This document shows, in pieces, positions 7,748-16,162 of a stretch of DNA of 33,047 bases. This stretch comes from Comamonadaceae bacterium UBA4962 (GTDB lineage: Bacteria; Pseudomonadota; Gammaproteobacteria; Burkholderiales; Burkholderiaceae_C). Under the pieces are notes generated by a model that worked only from the letters and a program-made list of their open reading frames with translations, was not told where the DNA came from and ran no database searches. The stretch's first letter is position 1; the number at the start of each line of letters is the position of its first letter. The stretch is taken from positions 1 through 33,047 of the forward strand of contig DHAE01000012.1 of assembly GCA_002397315.1 (NCBI GenBank), read 5' to 3'. A program made the translations under genes and the position numbers.

Positions 7748-8299
7748 ATGACCAAGGAATTCTCTCCCCAGCGCCTCGACGTCAAGGCATTCGCGCAGGC
7801 GGGCGGTCACCTGTCCGGCCACGACTCGCTCCTCAAGTACGAGCGGCTCGCGCAGGAGGCCAAGGGCCTGCATCCCGACCTGATCGTCGACTGGCAGGCC
7901 GACGGCGAAGTGCGCACCACGCACGGCATCGGCGGACAGATCTGGCTGCGGCTGGCGGTGCGGGCCACGTTCCCCATGACCTGCCAGCGCTGCCTCACCC
8001 CGGTGGACGTGCCGCTGGAGGTGGACCGCGAGTTCCGCTTCGTCGCCGACGAGGCCACGGCCGAGGCGCTCGATGACGAGAGCGAGGAAGACCTGCTGGC
8101 CATGAGCCGCGAATTCGATCTGCGCGAGTTGATCGAAGACGAACTCCTCATGGCGCTGCCACTGGTGCCCCGCCATGAGGAATGCCCCACGCCCGTGCCG
8201 ATGGCCTCCAGCGACGAGGATTTCGAGGAAGCCAGCGCGGAGAAACCAAACCCCTTCGCGGCCCTCGCATCCCTCAAGACCGGCAAGCCTGGAAGCTGA
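7748..8299 (+). CDS. yceD: YceD family (DUF177) rRNA accumulation protein
   Basis: A 183-residue DUF177 protein, required in other bacteria and plants for normal 23S rRNA accumulation; its biochemical role is not settled. The conserved centre is FPMTCQRCLTPVDVPLEVDREFRFV, with the C79-x2-C82 pair, and the later HEEC adds C146. A strongly acidic segment (about 101-118) and DLRELIEDELLMALPLVPRH follow, as is usual. It is the first gene of the yceD-rpmF-plsX-fab cluster. Its ATG lacks an upstream ribosome binding site. Confidence 0.92.
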   Translation: MTKEFSPQRLDVKAFAQAGGHLSGHDSLLKYERLAQEAKGLHPDLIVDWQADGEVRTTHGIGGQIWLRLAVRATFPMTCQRCLTPVDVPLEVDREFRFVADEATAEALDDESEEDLLAMSREFDLRELIEDELLMALPLVPRHEECPTPVPMASSDEDFEEASAEKPNPFAALASLKTGKPGS

Positions 8300-8319
8300 A
8301 AATCCATTTCGGATATAAT
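8290..8319 (+). promoter_or_regulatory. Probable sigma-70 promoter for rpmF and the fab cluster
   Basis: A perfect -10 box TATAAT at 8314-8319 stands out in GC-rich sequence. TGGAAG at 8290-8295 with an 18-bp spacer is a weak -35 candidate. It overlaps the last codons of yceD and would give an rpmF leader of about 80 bases. Confidence 0.6.
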
Positions 8320-8403
8320 CGTGGGCTTCGCGCGAATCCCCTCGTGTCTTCAATGGGCTGATCGCGTTTTTACCAACCCACCCTTTCGAGACCAGGATCC
8401 ATC

Positions 8404-8586
8404 ATGGCTGTTCAACAGAACAAAAAGTCCCCCTCCAAGCGCGGCATGCACCGCTCGCACAATGCGCTGACGGTGCCCGGCATCGCTGTCGAACCCACCA
8501 CCGGCGAAACCCATCTGCGCCACCACATCAGCCCCAACGGTTTCTACCGTGGCCGCCAGGTGCTGAAGAACAAGTCCGAAGCCTGA
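8404..8586 (+). CDS. rpmF: 50S ribosomal protein L32
   Basis: A 60-residue basic protein of the large ribosomal subunit. The start MAVQQNKKSPSKRGMHRSHNAL is the family signature. It lacks the four zinc-binding cysteines found in some L32 proteins, so it is the zinc-free form. AGGA lies six bases before the ATG. It sits between yceD and plsX, the widely conserved arrangement linking ribosome and lipid synthesis. A hairpin follows the stop codon, so part of the transcription probably ends there. Confidence 0.97.
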   Translation: MAVQQNKKSPSKRGMHRSHNALTVPGIAVEPTTGETHLRHHISPNGFYRGRQVLKNKSEA

Positions 8587-8603
8587 TCTTCTTCTGCGCG
8601 CCC

Positions 8604-8645
8604 AGGCCCGCTGCTACAGAAATAGTAGCGCGGGCCTTTGTTTTG
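8604..8645 (+). terminator. Hairpin with T-rich tail after rpmF
   Basis: AGGCCCGC plus GCTAC (8604-8617) pairs with GTAGC plus GCGGGCCT (8625-8637), with a single bulged base. TTGTTTT follows. It looks like an intrinsic terminator or attenuator between rpmF and plsX, allowing L32 to be made in excess of PlsX. The AT-rich tip resembles hairpin tips I recall from Comamonadaceae intergenic repeats. Confidence 0.7.
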
Positions 8646-8698
8646 TCCGCTGCATCACTTTTCCGGACCGCATTCGCGTGCGTTCCGCCATGTCGCCC

Positions 8699-9733
8699 AT
8701 GATCACACTGGCTGTTGACTGCATGGGGGGCGACCACGGCCCCCGCGTCACGCTGGCGGCCTGCCGCCAATTCCTCGACAACCATCCGCAGGCACACCTG
8801 CTGCTGGTCGGCCGTCCGGACGACCTCGGCGGGTTCGCGCACGCGCGCGCCCAGATCGTTCCGGCCAGCGAGGTCGTCTCGATGGACGACCCGGTGGAGG
8901 TGGCACTGCGCCGCAAGAAGGATTCCTCCATGCGCGTGGCCATCCAGCAGGTGAAGGACGGCGCGGCCCAGGTGGCGGTGTCCGCGGGCAACACGGGCGC
9001 GCTCATGGCGATCGCCCGTTACCTCCTGAAGACCCTGGACGGCATCGACCGGCCCGCCATCGCCACGCAGATGCCCAACGCCCAGGGCGGCGCCACCACG
9101 GTGCTCGATCTCGGCGCCAATGTGGACTGCACCGCGGAGCACCTGCTGCAGTTCGCAGTCATGGGCGCCGCGCTCGTGACCGCGCTCAACGAAAGCACCC
9201 AGGAGCCGGCGGTCGGACTGCTGAACATCGGCGAAGAAGTCATCAAGGGCAACGAGGTCATCAAGCGCACCGGCGAACTGCTGCGCTCGGCCGCCCAGTC
9301 GGGCGACCTGAACTTCTACGGCAACGTGGAAGGCAATGACATATTCAAGGGCACGGTGGACATCGTCGTGTGTGACGGTTTCGTGGGCAATGTGGCGCTC
9401 AAGGCCAGCGAAGGTGTCGCCTCGATGATCGTGGGCGCGCTCAAGCAGGAGTTCAAGCGCAACATCTTCACCAAACTGGCGGCAGTTGTCGCCTATCCGG
9501 TGCTATCTGCGCTCATGAAGCGAATGGACCATCGCCGCTACAACGGCGCCGCGCTGCTCGGCCTGCGCGGCCTGGTCTTCAAAAGCCATGGATCGGCAGA
9601 CATATTGGCTTTCGAGCAGGCGTTGAACCGCGCGTATGATGCGGCCCGCAACAACCTGCTCGACCGGGTCCGGTCGCGGGTTGCGCACGCTGCGCCCCTG
9701 CTGGGTCCTGCCGCTGCGCAGCCGGCGCCCTGA
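8699..9733 (+). CDS. plsX: Phosphate acyltransferase PlsX
   Basis: Makes acyl-phosphate from acyl-ACP, the first step of phospholipid synthesis via PlsY, as a peripheral membrane enzyme. It has 344 residues, near the family norm. The start motif ITLAVDCMGGDHGP is diagnostic, as are SAGNTGALMA, PAIATQMP, DLGANVDC, NIGEEVIKGNE, NFYGNVEGNDIFKGTVDIVVCDGFVGNVALK and RRYNGAALLGLRG. I chose ATG 8699; an in-frame ATG at 8690 and GTG at 8678 are alternatives, and none has a strong ribosome binding site. fabH follows after 26 bp. Confidence 0.96.
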   Translation: MITLAVDCMGGDHGPRVTLAACRQFLDNHPQAHLLLVGRPDDLGGFAHARAQIVPASEVVSMDDPVEVALRRKKDSSMRVAIQQVKDGAAQVAVSAGNTGALMAIARYLLKTLDGIDRPAIATQMPNAQGGATTVLDLGANVDCTAEHLLQFAVMGAALVTALNESTQEPAVGLLNIGEEVIKGNEVIKRTGELLRSAAQSGDLNFYGNVEGNDIFKGTVDIVVCDGFVGNVALKASEGVASMIVGALKQEFKRNIFTKLAAVVAYPVLSALMKRMDHRRYNGAALLGLRGLVFKSHGSADILAFEQALNRAYDAARNNLLDRVRSRVAHAAPLLGPAAAQPAP

Positions 9734-9759
9734 GCGACCACTTTTTCGGGCCCCATTGA

Positions 9760-10737
9760 ATGAGCCGTTATTCCCGCATCACAGGCACCGGCAGCAGCCT
9801 GCCGCCGCGCCGCCTGACCAACGCCGACCTCGTGGCCGAACTGGCCGCACGCGGCGTGGAAACCTCGGACCAGTGGATCGTGGAGCGCACCGGCATCCGC
9901 GCACGGCATTTCGCCGAGCGCGACGTCGGCAGCAGCGATCTGGGCCTGGAGGCGGCGCGCAAGGCGCTCGATGCCGCGGGCGTGCAGCCTGCCGACATCG
10001 ACCTCATCATCGTGGCGACCTCCACGCCGGACATGGTGTTCCCGTCCACGGCCTGCATCCTGCAGAACAAGCTGGGCGCCAACGGCTGCCCCGCGTTCGA
10101 CGTGCAGGCGGTGTGCAGCGGCTTCATCTACGCCCTGACGGTGGCGGACGCCATGATCCGCTCGGGCGGTGCCCGCCGCGCGCTCGTCGTGGGCTCCGAA
10201 GTGTTCAGCCGGCTGCTCGACTTCGACGACCGCACCACCTGCGTGCTGTTCGGCGATGGCGCGGGCGCGGTGGTCCTGGAGGCCTCCGAGACGCCGGGCA
10301 TCCTCGCGAGCGACCTGCATGCAGACGGCAAGCACGTCGGCATCCTGTGCGTGCCGGGCAACGTGTACGGCGGCCAGATCCTCGGTGATCCGCTGCTCAA
10401 GATGGACGGCCAGGCCGTGTTCAAGCTGGCCGTGGGCGTGCTCGACAAGGCGGCCCGGTCGGTGCTGGACAAGGCCGGCCTGAAGGAATCCGACGTCGAC
10501 TGGCTGGTCCCCCACCAGGCCAACATCCGCATCATGCAGGGCACGGCCAAGAAGCTCGGCCTGCCGATGGACAAGGTGGTGGTCACGGTGGACCAGCATG
10601 GCAACACGTCGGCCGCATCCATTCCCCTGGCGCTCGACCATGCCGTGCGCTCCGGCCAGGTTCGCCCCGGCCAGAACCTGCTGCTCGAAGGCGTGGGTGG
10701 CGGCTTCACCTGGGGCGCCGTACTGCTCACGCTCTGA
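9760..10737 (+). CDS. fabH: Beta-ketoacyl-ACP synthase III
   Basis: Starts fatty acid chains by condensing acetyl-CoA with malonyl-ACP. It has 325 residues. The catalytic triad is visible: C119 in AVCSGF, H252 in VPHQAN and N282 in GNTSAAS. The C-terminal GVGGGFTWGAVLL is typical. All core residues are intact. It lies in the plsX-fabH-fabD-fabG-acpP-fabF order known from many proteobacteria. Confidence 0.97.
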   Translation: MSRYSRITGTGSSLPPRRLTNADLVAELAARGVETSDQWIVERTGIRARHFAERDVGSSDLGLEAARKALDAAGVQPADIDLIIVATSTPDMVFPSTACILQNKLGANGCPAFDVQAVCSGFIYALTVADAMIRSGGARRALVVGSEVFSRLLDFDDRTTCVLFGDGAGAVVLEASETPGILASDLHADGKHVGILCVPGNVYGGQILGDPLLKMDGQAVFKLAVGVLDKAARSVLDKAGLKESDVDWLVPHQANIRIMQGTAKKLGLPMDKVVVTVDQHGNTSAASIPLALDHAVRSGQVRPGQNLLLEGVGGGFTWGAVLLTL

Positions 10738-10813
10738 GGCGCACCGTGGCTCGTACCGCGACGTACCCACCGCAGCGCGGCCCCGGCTCCTCTCCTGACC
10801 TGAATTTCCCTCC

Positions 10814-11770
10814 ATGACCACGAAGAATTTCGCATTCGTCTTTCCCGGACAGGGATCGCAATCCGTCGGCATGCTCGACGCCTGGAACGGGCATCCCGCC
10901 GTGGCCGAAGCCGTGCAGGAAGCCTCCGAAGCGCTCGGCGAGGACGTCGGCCGCCTGATCCAGGAAGGCCCCAAGGAAGCCCTGGCGCTGACCACCAACA
11001 CCCAGCCCGCGATGCTGGTCGCCGGTGTGGCGGCCTGGCGCGTGTGGCTCGCCGAAGGCGGCGCGCAACCCGCCGCGGTGGCTGGCCACTCCCTGGGTGA
11101 GTATTCCGCCCTGGTGGCCTCCGGCGTGCTCACGCTGTCGCAGGCCGCCCCGCTCGTGCGGCTGCGCGCGGCTGCCATGCAGGAAGCCGTGCCCGTGGGC
11201 GTGGGTGCCATGGCGGCCATCCTCGGGCTCGACTCGGCGAAGGTGATCGAGGGCTGCTCCCAGGCCACCGCCGCCTTCGGTGCCGGCGGCACCGACGTCG
11301 TCGAGGCCGTGAACTTCAACGACCCGGCCCAGACCGTGATCGCCGGCACCAAGGCGGGCGTCGACAAGGCCTGCGAAATGCTCAAGGCCGCGGGCGCCAA
11401 GCGCGCTTTGCCGCTGCCCGTGTCCGCGCCGTTCCACTCCAGCCTGATGAAGCCGGCCGCCGAGAAGCTGCGCGAGGCGCTCGCCGGGCTGTCCCTGGCC
11501 GCCCCCCGGATTCCGGCGGTCAACAACATCGACGTGGCCGTGGAGCAGGATGCGGACGCGATCCGCGACGCGCTCTACCGCCAGGCCTTCGGCCCCGTGC
11601 GCTGGGTGGAATGCATCGGCGCCCTCAAGGCGCGGGGCGCCACCCACGTCATCGAGTGCGGCCCCGGCAAGGTGCTGACGGGTATGTGCAAGCGCATCGA
11701 TGCGACCCTGGTGGCCGGCGCCGTGTACGACCCCGCCTCGCTCCAGGAAACCCGCGAACTGCTGGCCTGA
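10814..11770 (+). CDS. fabD: Malonyl-CoA:ACP transacylase
   Basis: Transfers malonyl from CoA to acyl carrier protein, supplying the elongation substrate. It has 318 residues. FVFPGQGSQSVGM opens the protein. The nucleophilic serine is S93 in GHSLGEY, its partner histidine is H208 in APFHSS, and the malonyl-carboxylate-binding arginine is R118. The late motif ECGPGKVLTGMCKRI is also present. A 76-bp gap separates it from fabH and no clear ribosome binding site precedes the ATG. Confidence 0.97.
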   Translation: MTTKNFAFVFPGQGSQSVGMLDAWNGHPAVAEAVQEASEALGEDVGRLIQEGPKEALALTTNTQPAMLVAGVAAWRVWLAEGGAQPAAVAGHSLGEYSALVASGVLTLSQAAPLVRLRAAAMQEAVPVGVGAMAAILGLDSAKVIEGCSQATAAFGAGGTDVVEAVNFNDPAQTVIAGTKAGVDKACEMLKAAGAKRALPLPVSAPFHSSLMKPAAEKLREALAGLSLAAPRIPAVNNIDVAVEQDADAIRDALYRQAFGPVRWVECIGALKARGATHVIECGPGKVLTGMCKRIDATLVAGAVYDPASLQETRELLA

Positions 11771-11792
11771 GACGGCTGCCCCGAGAGACACC

Positions 11793-12548
11793 ATGACCCT
11801 TTCGAACTCTTCTGACAACGCCGCCCGCATCGCCCTGGTGACGGGGGCCTCCCGCGGCATCGGCGCCGCCATCGCCGCCGAACTGGCCGCGCGCGGCTTC
11901 CGCGTCATCGGCACGGCCACCACCGAAGACGGCGCGCAGCGCATCACCCAGGCCCTGTCCGCGCACGCGGGCTGCCGTGGCGCGGCCCTCGACGTGAACG
12001 ACGCCGCGGCGCTGGATGCGCTGATCGACGGCATCGTGAAGGAGCAGGGCGGCCTGCACGTGCTGGTGAACAACGCCGGCATCACGCGCGACCAGCTCGC
12101 CATGCGCATGAAGGACGACGACTGGGATGCCGTGCTGGACACCAATCTCAAGGCGGTCTTCCGTGCCTGCCGCGCCGTGATGCGGCCGATGATGAAGCAG
12201 CGCTACGGGCGCATCGTCAACATCACGAGCGTCGTCGGCGCCTCGGGCAACCCGGGCCAGGCGAATTACGCCGCGGCCAAGGCGGGCCTTGCCGGCATGA
12301 CGCGCGCGCTGGCCCGCGAGCTGGGCAGCCGGGGCGTGACGGTGAACTGCGTGGCCCCCGGATTCATCCGCACCGACATGACCGCCGAACTCTCCGAAGA
12401 GCAGCACAAGGCCCTGCAGACGCAGATCCCGTTGGGCCACATGGGCCAGCCGTCGGACATCGCCAAGGCCGTCGCCTACCTCGCGTCGGACGACGCGGGC
12501 TACGTGACCGGCCAGGAGTTGCATGTCAATGGCGGCATGTACATGTAA
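11793..12548 (+). CDS. fabG: 3-oxoacyl-ACP reductase
   Basis: NADPH-dependent reductase of 251 residues, carrying out the first reduction in each fatty acid elongation cycle. It is a classical short-chain dehydrogenase: cofactor motif TGASRGIG (17-24), NNAG (93-96), and active site N118, S146, Y159 and K163 (YAAAK). The C-terminus YVTGQELHVNGGMYM is typical of FabG. The chosen ATG, 22 bp after fabD, gives about seven extra residues compared with E. coli FabG. Confidence 0.96.
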   Translation: MTLSNSSDNAARIALVTGASRGIGAAIAAELAARGFRVIGTATTEDGAQRITQALSAHAGCRGAALDVNDAAALDALIDGIVKEQGGLHVLVNNAGITRDQLAMRMKDDDWDAVLDTNLKAVFRACRAVMRPMMKQRYGRIVNITSVVGASGNPGQANYAAAKAGLAGMTRALARELGSRGVTVNCVAPGFIRTDMTAELSEEQHKALQTQIPLGHMGQPSDIAKAVAYLASDDAGYVTGQELHVNGGMYM

Positions 12549-12588
12549 TTGATGGAAGTTGACGCCGGTTGTTCCGCCCGGCAGGCCA

Positions 12589-12618
12589 TTTCGAGGTGTA
12601 TCTCGATCCGGCTAGAAT
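12589..12618 (+). promoter_or_regulatory. Probable acpP promoter
   Basis: TAGAAT at 12613-12618 is a good -10 box. TTTCGA at 12589-12594 (18-bp spacer) is a modest -35. The 103-bp gap before acpP, larger than its neighbours, fits an internal promoter that boosts the abundant carrier protein. Confidence 0.5.
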
Positions 12619-12651
12619 CGCGGATTCATTCACAACCCCCAAAGGGAAACC

Positions 12652-12891
12652 ATGAGCGATATCGAAGCACGTGTCAAAAAAATCATCGCCGAACAACTCG
12701 GCGTGGAAGAGTCGCAAGTCACCAATGAAAAGGCCTTCGTGGCCGACCTGGGCGCCGACTCCCTCGACACGGTGGAGCTGGTGATGGCGCTGGAAGACGA
12801 GTTCGGCATCGAGATTCCTGACGAAGACGCAGAGAAGATCACGACGGTGCAGAACGCCATCGACTACGCGAACACCCACCAGAAGGCCTGA
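12652..12891 (+). CDS. acpP: Acyl carrier protein
   Basis: A 79-residue acidic carrier protein of fatty acid synthesis. Phosphopantetheine is attached at S37 in the DSLDTVELVMALEDEFG motif. The attaching enzyme, AcpS, is encoded at 26225-26653 in this same window. AAAGGGAAA precedes the ATG with good spacing, stronger than most ribosome binding sites here, consistent with high expression. Confidence 0.98.
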   Translation: MSDIEARVKKIIAEQLGVEESQVTNEKAFVADLGADSLDTVELVMALEDEFGIEIPDEDAEKITTVQNAIDYANTHQKA

Positions 12892-12960
12892 CCGTCCGGT
12901 CTTCGCCTCCCCCGCGGATCGCCTGTGCGGTCCCGCATCAGCACGAAAGAGTCTTAGCGC

Positions 12961-14205
12961 ATGAGCCGTCGTCGCGTCGTCGTGACCGGCCTGGGTTGCA
13001 TCACCCCCGTCGGAAACACGGTGGCGGAAGCCTGGGCCCGAATCCTGGCCGGTCAGTCCGGCATTGGCCTCATCACCAAGTTCGATGCTTCGAACTTCGC
13101 CTGCAGGATCGCGGGCGAGGTCAAGGATTTCGACCTGAACGCCTACATCAGCGCCAAGGATGCGCGCACGATGGACAGCTTCATCCATTACGGCATCGCC
13201 GCGGCGGAAGAGGCCGTGCGCGATGCGGGCCTGCCCGTGGGCGAGGCGCTGGATGAGGACCTGGCGAACCGCATCGGCTGCATCATCGGCTCGGGCATCG
13301 GCGGCCTGCCGCTGATCGAGAACACCCATGCCGAACTGGAGAAGCGCGGCCCCCGGCGCATCACCCCCTTCTTCGTTCCGGCCTCCATCATCAACATGGT
13401 GGCGGGGCACGTGTCGATGCGTTTCGGCTTCAAGGGGCCGAACCTGTCGGTCGTCACCGCCTGCACCACCGGCCTGCACTGCATCGGCGAGGCCGCGCGC
13501 AAGATCGAGTACGGCGATGCCGACGTGATCGTCGCGGGCGGCACGGAATCCACGGTATCGCCCCTGGGCGTGGGCGGTTTCGCGGCGATGCGGGCACTGT
13601 CCACGCGCAACGACGATCCGGCTACCGCGTCCCGCCCCTGGGACAAGGACCGCGACGGCTTCGTGCTGGGCGAAGGTGCTGGCGTGCTGGTCCTCGAAGA
13701 GTACGAACACGCCAAGGCGCGCGGCGCGAAGATCTACGCCGAGCTCTCGGGCTACGGCATGAGCGCGGACGCGGGCCACATGACCGCGCCCAACATGGAC
13801 GGGCCGCGGCGCGCCATGCTGGCGGCGCTGCGCAACGCGGGCGTCAACGCCGACCAGGTCGACTACCTGAACGCGCACGGCACCTCCACACCGCTGGGCG
13901 ACCTCAACGAGACGAACGCGATCAAGGCGGCGCTCGGAGACCACGCCAAGCGCATGGTGGTCAGCTCGACCAAGTCGATGACGGGCCACCTGCTCGGCGG
14001 TGCCGGCGGCATCGAGAGCGTGTTCACCGTGCTCGCGCTGCGCGACCAGAAGGTGCCTCCGACGATCAACATCTTCGAGCAGGATCCCGAGTGCGATCTG
14101 GATTACTGCGCCAACACGGCCCGCGACATGAAGATCGACGTCGCCGTGAAGAACAACTTCGGGTTCGGCGGCACGAACGGCACGCTGGTCTTCCGGCGCG
14201 TCTGA
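12961..14205 (+). CDS. fabF: Beta-ketoacyl-ACP synthase II
   Basis: Elongating condensing enzyme of fatty acid synthesis, which in E. coli also adjusts unsaturated chain length with temperature. It has 414 residues. The Cys-His-His active site is complete: C168 in VVTACTTG, H306 in NAHGTSTPLGD and H343 in KSMTGHLLGGAGG. The C-terminal NNFGFGGTNGTLVF is diagnostic. It lies 69 bp after acpP, with GAAAGAG upstream as ribosome binding site. Confidence 0.97.
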   Translation: MSRRRVVVTGLGCITPVGNTVAEAWARILAGQSGIGLITKFDASNFACRIAGEVKDFDLNAYISAKDARTMDSFIHYGIAAAEEAVRDAGLPVGEALDEDLANRIGCIIGSGIGGLPLIENTHAELEKRGPRRITPFFVPASIINMVAGHVSMRFGFKGPNLSVVTACTTGLHCIGEAARKIEYGDADVIVAGGTESTVSPLGVGGFAAMRALSTRNDDPATASRPWDKDRDGFVLGEGAGVLVLEEYEHAKARGAKIYAELSGYGMSADAGHMTAPNMDGPRRAMLAALRNAGVNADQVDYLNAHGTSTPLGDLNETNAIKAALGDHAKRMVVSSTKSMTGHLLGGAGGIESVFTVLALRDQKVPPTINIFEQDPECDLDYCANTARDMKIDVAVKNNFGFGGTNGTLVFRRV

Positions 14206-14250
14206 CGGGTCGCCCGCACCGTTCCGGCGGGCTCGCCGCTGTCGTGCTCC

Positions 14251-14751
14251 ATGGTGCATCCCGACCGGAATCTCCAGGCGCCGGCCGTGTGCCATGCCGC
14301 CGGGGTGGGCCGCTGGGTACCGCGGATGGCGCTTGCCGCGGTGCTGGCCGGCCTCGTGGCGTGGTGCGGCTGGGTTGCCGCGGGAAGCGGAGCCTCCAGC
14401 CGGGGCGCCGCCTGCGGGGCCTTGCTCTGGGCCGTCTGCTGCGCCGCGGCGTGGCGGTCGCTGGCCTGCTGGCCTTCCGGTCTGCTGCACTGGGACGGGC
14501 TGGAGTGGTCCCTGGACCGCGGCAAGGCGTTTGCAGACCTCCGTGGCCGCCTGGAGGTGGCGCTGGACCTGCAGCGTTTCCTGCTGGTGCGGCTGGTGGA
14601 CGCCACGGGGCGCGCCTGGTGGCTGGCCCTCGAGCCCGGCCGGTCCACGGCCGAGTGGATGGCGCTGCGCCGCGCGGTATATTCGCGCCCCGGACGGGAG
14701 CCCGCCGCCGAAGGGGATGCGTCCCCTCCTGCTCATCGCTCCAAGGCATGA
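14251..14751 (+). CDS. Uncharacterised two-TM membrane protein upstream of rpoE
   Basis: I do not recognise this 166-residue protein with confidence. It has two predicted membrane helices, about 23-45 (VPRMALAAVLAGLVAWCGWVAAG) and 54-74 (ACGALLWAVCCAAAWRSLACW), then a soluble domain with LLHWDGLEWSL, FLLVRLVDATGRAWWLALEP and EWMALRRAVY. The two-helix hairpin plus a small Trp-rich domain recalls the YgfX/CptA type, but this is only a shape resemblance. It lies 45 bp after fabF and 12 bp before rpoE, so it is probably co-transcribed with the sigma factor. Confidence 0.75.
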   Translation: MVHPDRNLQAPAVCHAAGVGRWVPRMALAAVLAGLVAWCGWVAAGSGASSRGAACGALLWAVCCAAAWRSLACWPSGLLHWDGLEWSLDRGKAFADLRGRLEVALDLQRFLLVRLVDATGRAWWLALEPGRSTAEWMALRRAVYSRPGREPAAEGDASPPAHRSKA

Positions 14752-14763
14752 GCCAATGAATAC

Positions 14764-15393
14764 ATGAACGCCTCTCTGCCCCCGCCTTCCTCCCCCGACA
14801 GCGACCTCCAGCTCGTGGAGCGCACCGTTGCCGGCGACCAGCGGGCCTACGAGCTGCTGGTCATCAAGTACCAGCGCCGCATCGAGCGACTGATCGGCCG
14901 CATGGTGCGCGACGCCGACCTCGTGCAGGACATCGCGCAGGAAACCTTCCTGCGTGCCTACCGCGCGCTGCACCAGTTCCGCGGCGAGGCGCAGTTCTAC
15001 ACCTGGCTCTACCGCATCGCCGTCAACACCGCCAAGAAGGCGTTGATGGACATCAAGCGCAATCCGGTGATTTCCGAGAACGCATTGCGTGGCAATGATG
15101 AGGAAGATGAAACTTCCCGTATCGGACACGAACTAACCACGGACGAAACCCCCGAAACCGTACTGGCGGCGCAGGAGATCGCGGAGGCCGTGAACACGGC
15201 CATGGAAGCGTTGCCGGAAGACCTGCGCCAGGCGGTCACGCTGCGCGAGATCGAAGGGCTGACCTACGAGGAGATCGCGGAAGCCATGCAGTGCCCCATC
15301 GGCACGGTGCGCTCGCGCATCTTCCGGGCCCGCGAGGCGATTTCCGCCCGCGTGCGTCCGCTCCTCGAGAAGCAGACCGGCAAGCGCTGGTGA
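14764..15393 (+). CDS. rpoE: RNA polymerase sigma factor RpoE (sigma-E/AlgU type)
   Basis: Extracytoplasmic-function sigma factor of 209 residues that directs the envelope-stress response. Region 2 includes ELLVIKYQRRIERLIGRMVRDADLVQDIAQETFLRAYRAL; region 4 contains LPEDLRQAVTLREIEGLTYEEIAEAMQCPIGTVRSRIFRAR with its helix-turn-helix. The downstream genes rseA, rseB and mucD are its usual anti-sigma system, confirming the assignment. An acidic linker (about 107-125) is longer than in E. coli. Confidence 0.96.
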   Translation: MNASLPPPSSPDSDLQLVERTVAGDQRAYELLVIKYQRRIERLIGRMVRDADLVQDIAQETFLRAYRALHQFRGEAQFYTWLYRIAVNTAKKALMDIKRNPVISENALRGNDEEDETSRIGHELTTDETPETVLAAQEIAEAVNTAMEALPEDLRQAVTLREIEGLTYEEIAEAMQCPIGTVRSRIFRAREAISARVRPLLEKQTGKRW

Positions 15394-15473
15394 CGGCCAC
15401 GGGCACGGAACGGGAATGTATGGAAGGAACCGGCGGGCGTGCCGGGCCCCTTAAGACGATACAGGTGAGCAGG

Positions 15474-16121
15474 ATGAAAGACGATCTGACAATGCGTGAG
15501 CAGCTATCCGCCCTGGCCGACGGCGGCCTCGGCACGGCGGAGTGGGCCGAAACCGTCGCGTACGCTCAGACCGGCGAAGGCCGCGAGGCGTGGGCCGTCT
15601 ACCACCTCATCGGCGACGTGCTCCGCTCGCCGGAACTCGCCCGTGGCGCCGCCCGTGGTGCCGACACGTCCCTGGCAGCCCGTGTCACCGCGCGCCTGGA
15701 GCAGGAGCGCGTTTCCGCCGCGGCGGTGTCCCTGCCCGAGCCGGCCCAGCCGATCGTGGCGGCGGCACCTGCGGAGGACGAGGCGGCGAATGCCGCCGTG
15801 TTCCGCTGGAAGATGGTCGCCGGATTCGCTTCCCTGGCCGCCGTCGGGGTGCTCGGCTGGAGCAGCCTGGCCACCGTCCAGCCGCAGGCCGGCTCCGGCG
15901 CGCAAATCGCGTCCGCGGCGGCTCCCGCACCGGTGCGTGCGGAAGCGCCCGTGTCCACGCTGGTGTCCTCCACCGATGCCAGCGGTGCGCCGCAGGTCAT
16001 GATCCGCGATCCGCGGCTCGACGAACTGCTGGCGGCCCACCGGCAGTACGGCGGCGCATCCGCGCTGCAGATGCCGGCGGGCTTCCTGCGCAACGCCACG
16101 TTCGAGACGCCCCAGCGCTGA
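15474..16121 (+). CDS. rseA: Anti-sigma-E factor RseA (MucA-like)
   Basis: Inner-membrane protein of 215 residues that holds RpoE inactive until proteolysis releases it. The cytoplasmic N-terminus (REQLSALADGGLGTAEWAETVAYAQTGEGREAWAVYHLIGDVLRS) matches the RseA sigma-binding domain. One membrane helix spans about 112-129. The periplasmic part ends in DPRLDELLAAHRQYGGASALQMPAGFLRNATF, a stretch typical of beta-proteobacterial members. AGGTGA five bases upstream supports ATG 15474; a GTG at 15465 is an alternative. Confidence 0.9.
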   Translation: MKDDLTMREQLSALADGGLGTAEWAETVAYAQTGEGREAWAVYHLIGDVLRSPELARGAARGADTSLAARVTARLEQERVSAAAVSLPEPAQPIVAAAPAEDEAANAAVFRWKMVAGFASLAAVGVLGWSSLATVQPQAGSGAQIASAAAPAPVRAEAPVSTLVSSTDASGAPQVMIRDPRLDELLAAHRQYGGASALQMPAGFLRNATFETPQR

Positions 16122-16162
16122 CGCCGCCGGGACCGGAGACCGGATTGGACGGCAGGGAGCGC

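Noticed and set aside
12526..15129. 867-codon open frame on the minus strand across acpP, fabF and rpoE
   Set aside because: It runs antisense to several well-identified genes and has the typical composition of a GC-rich shadow frame.
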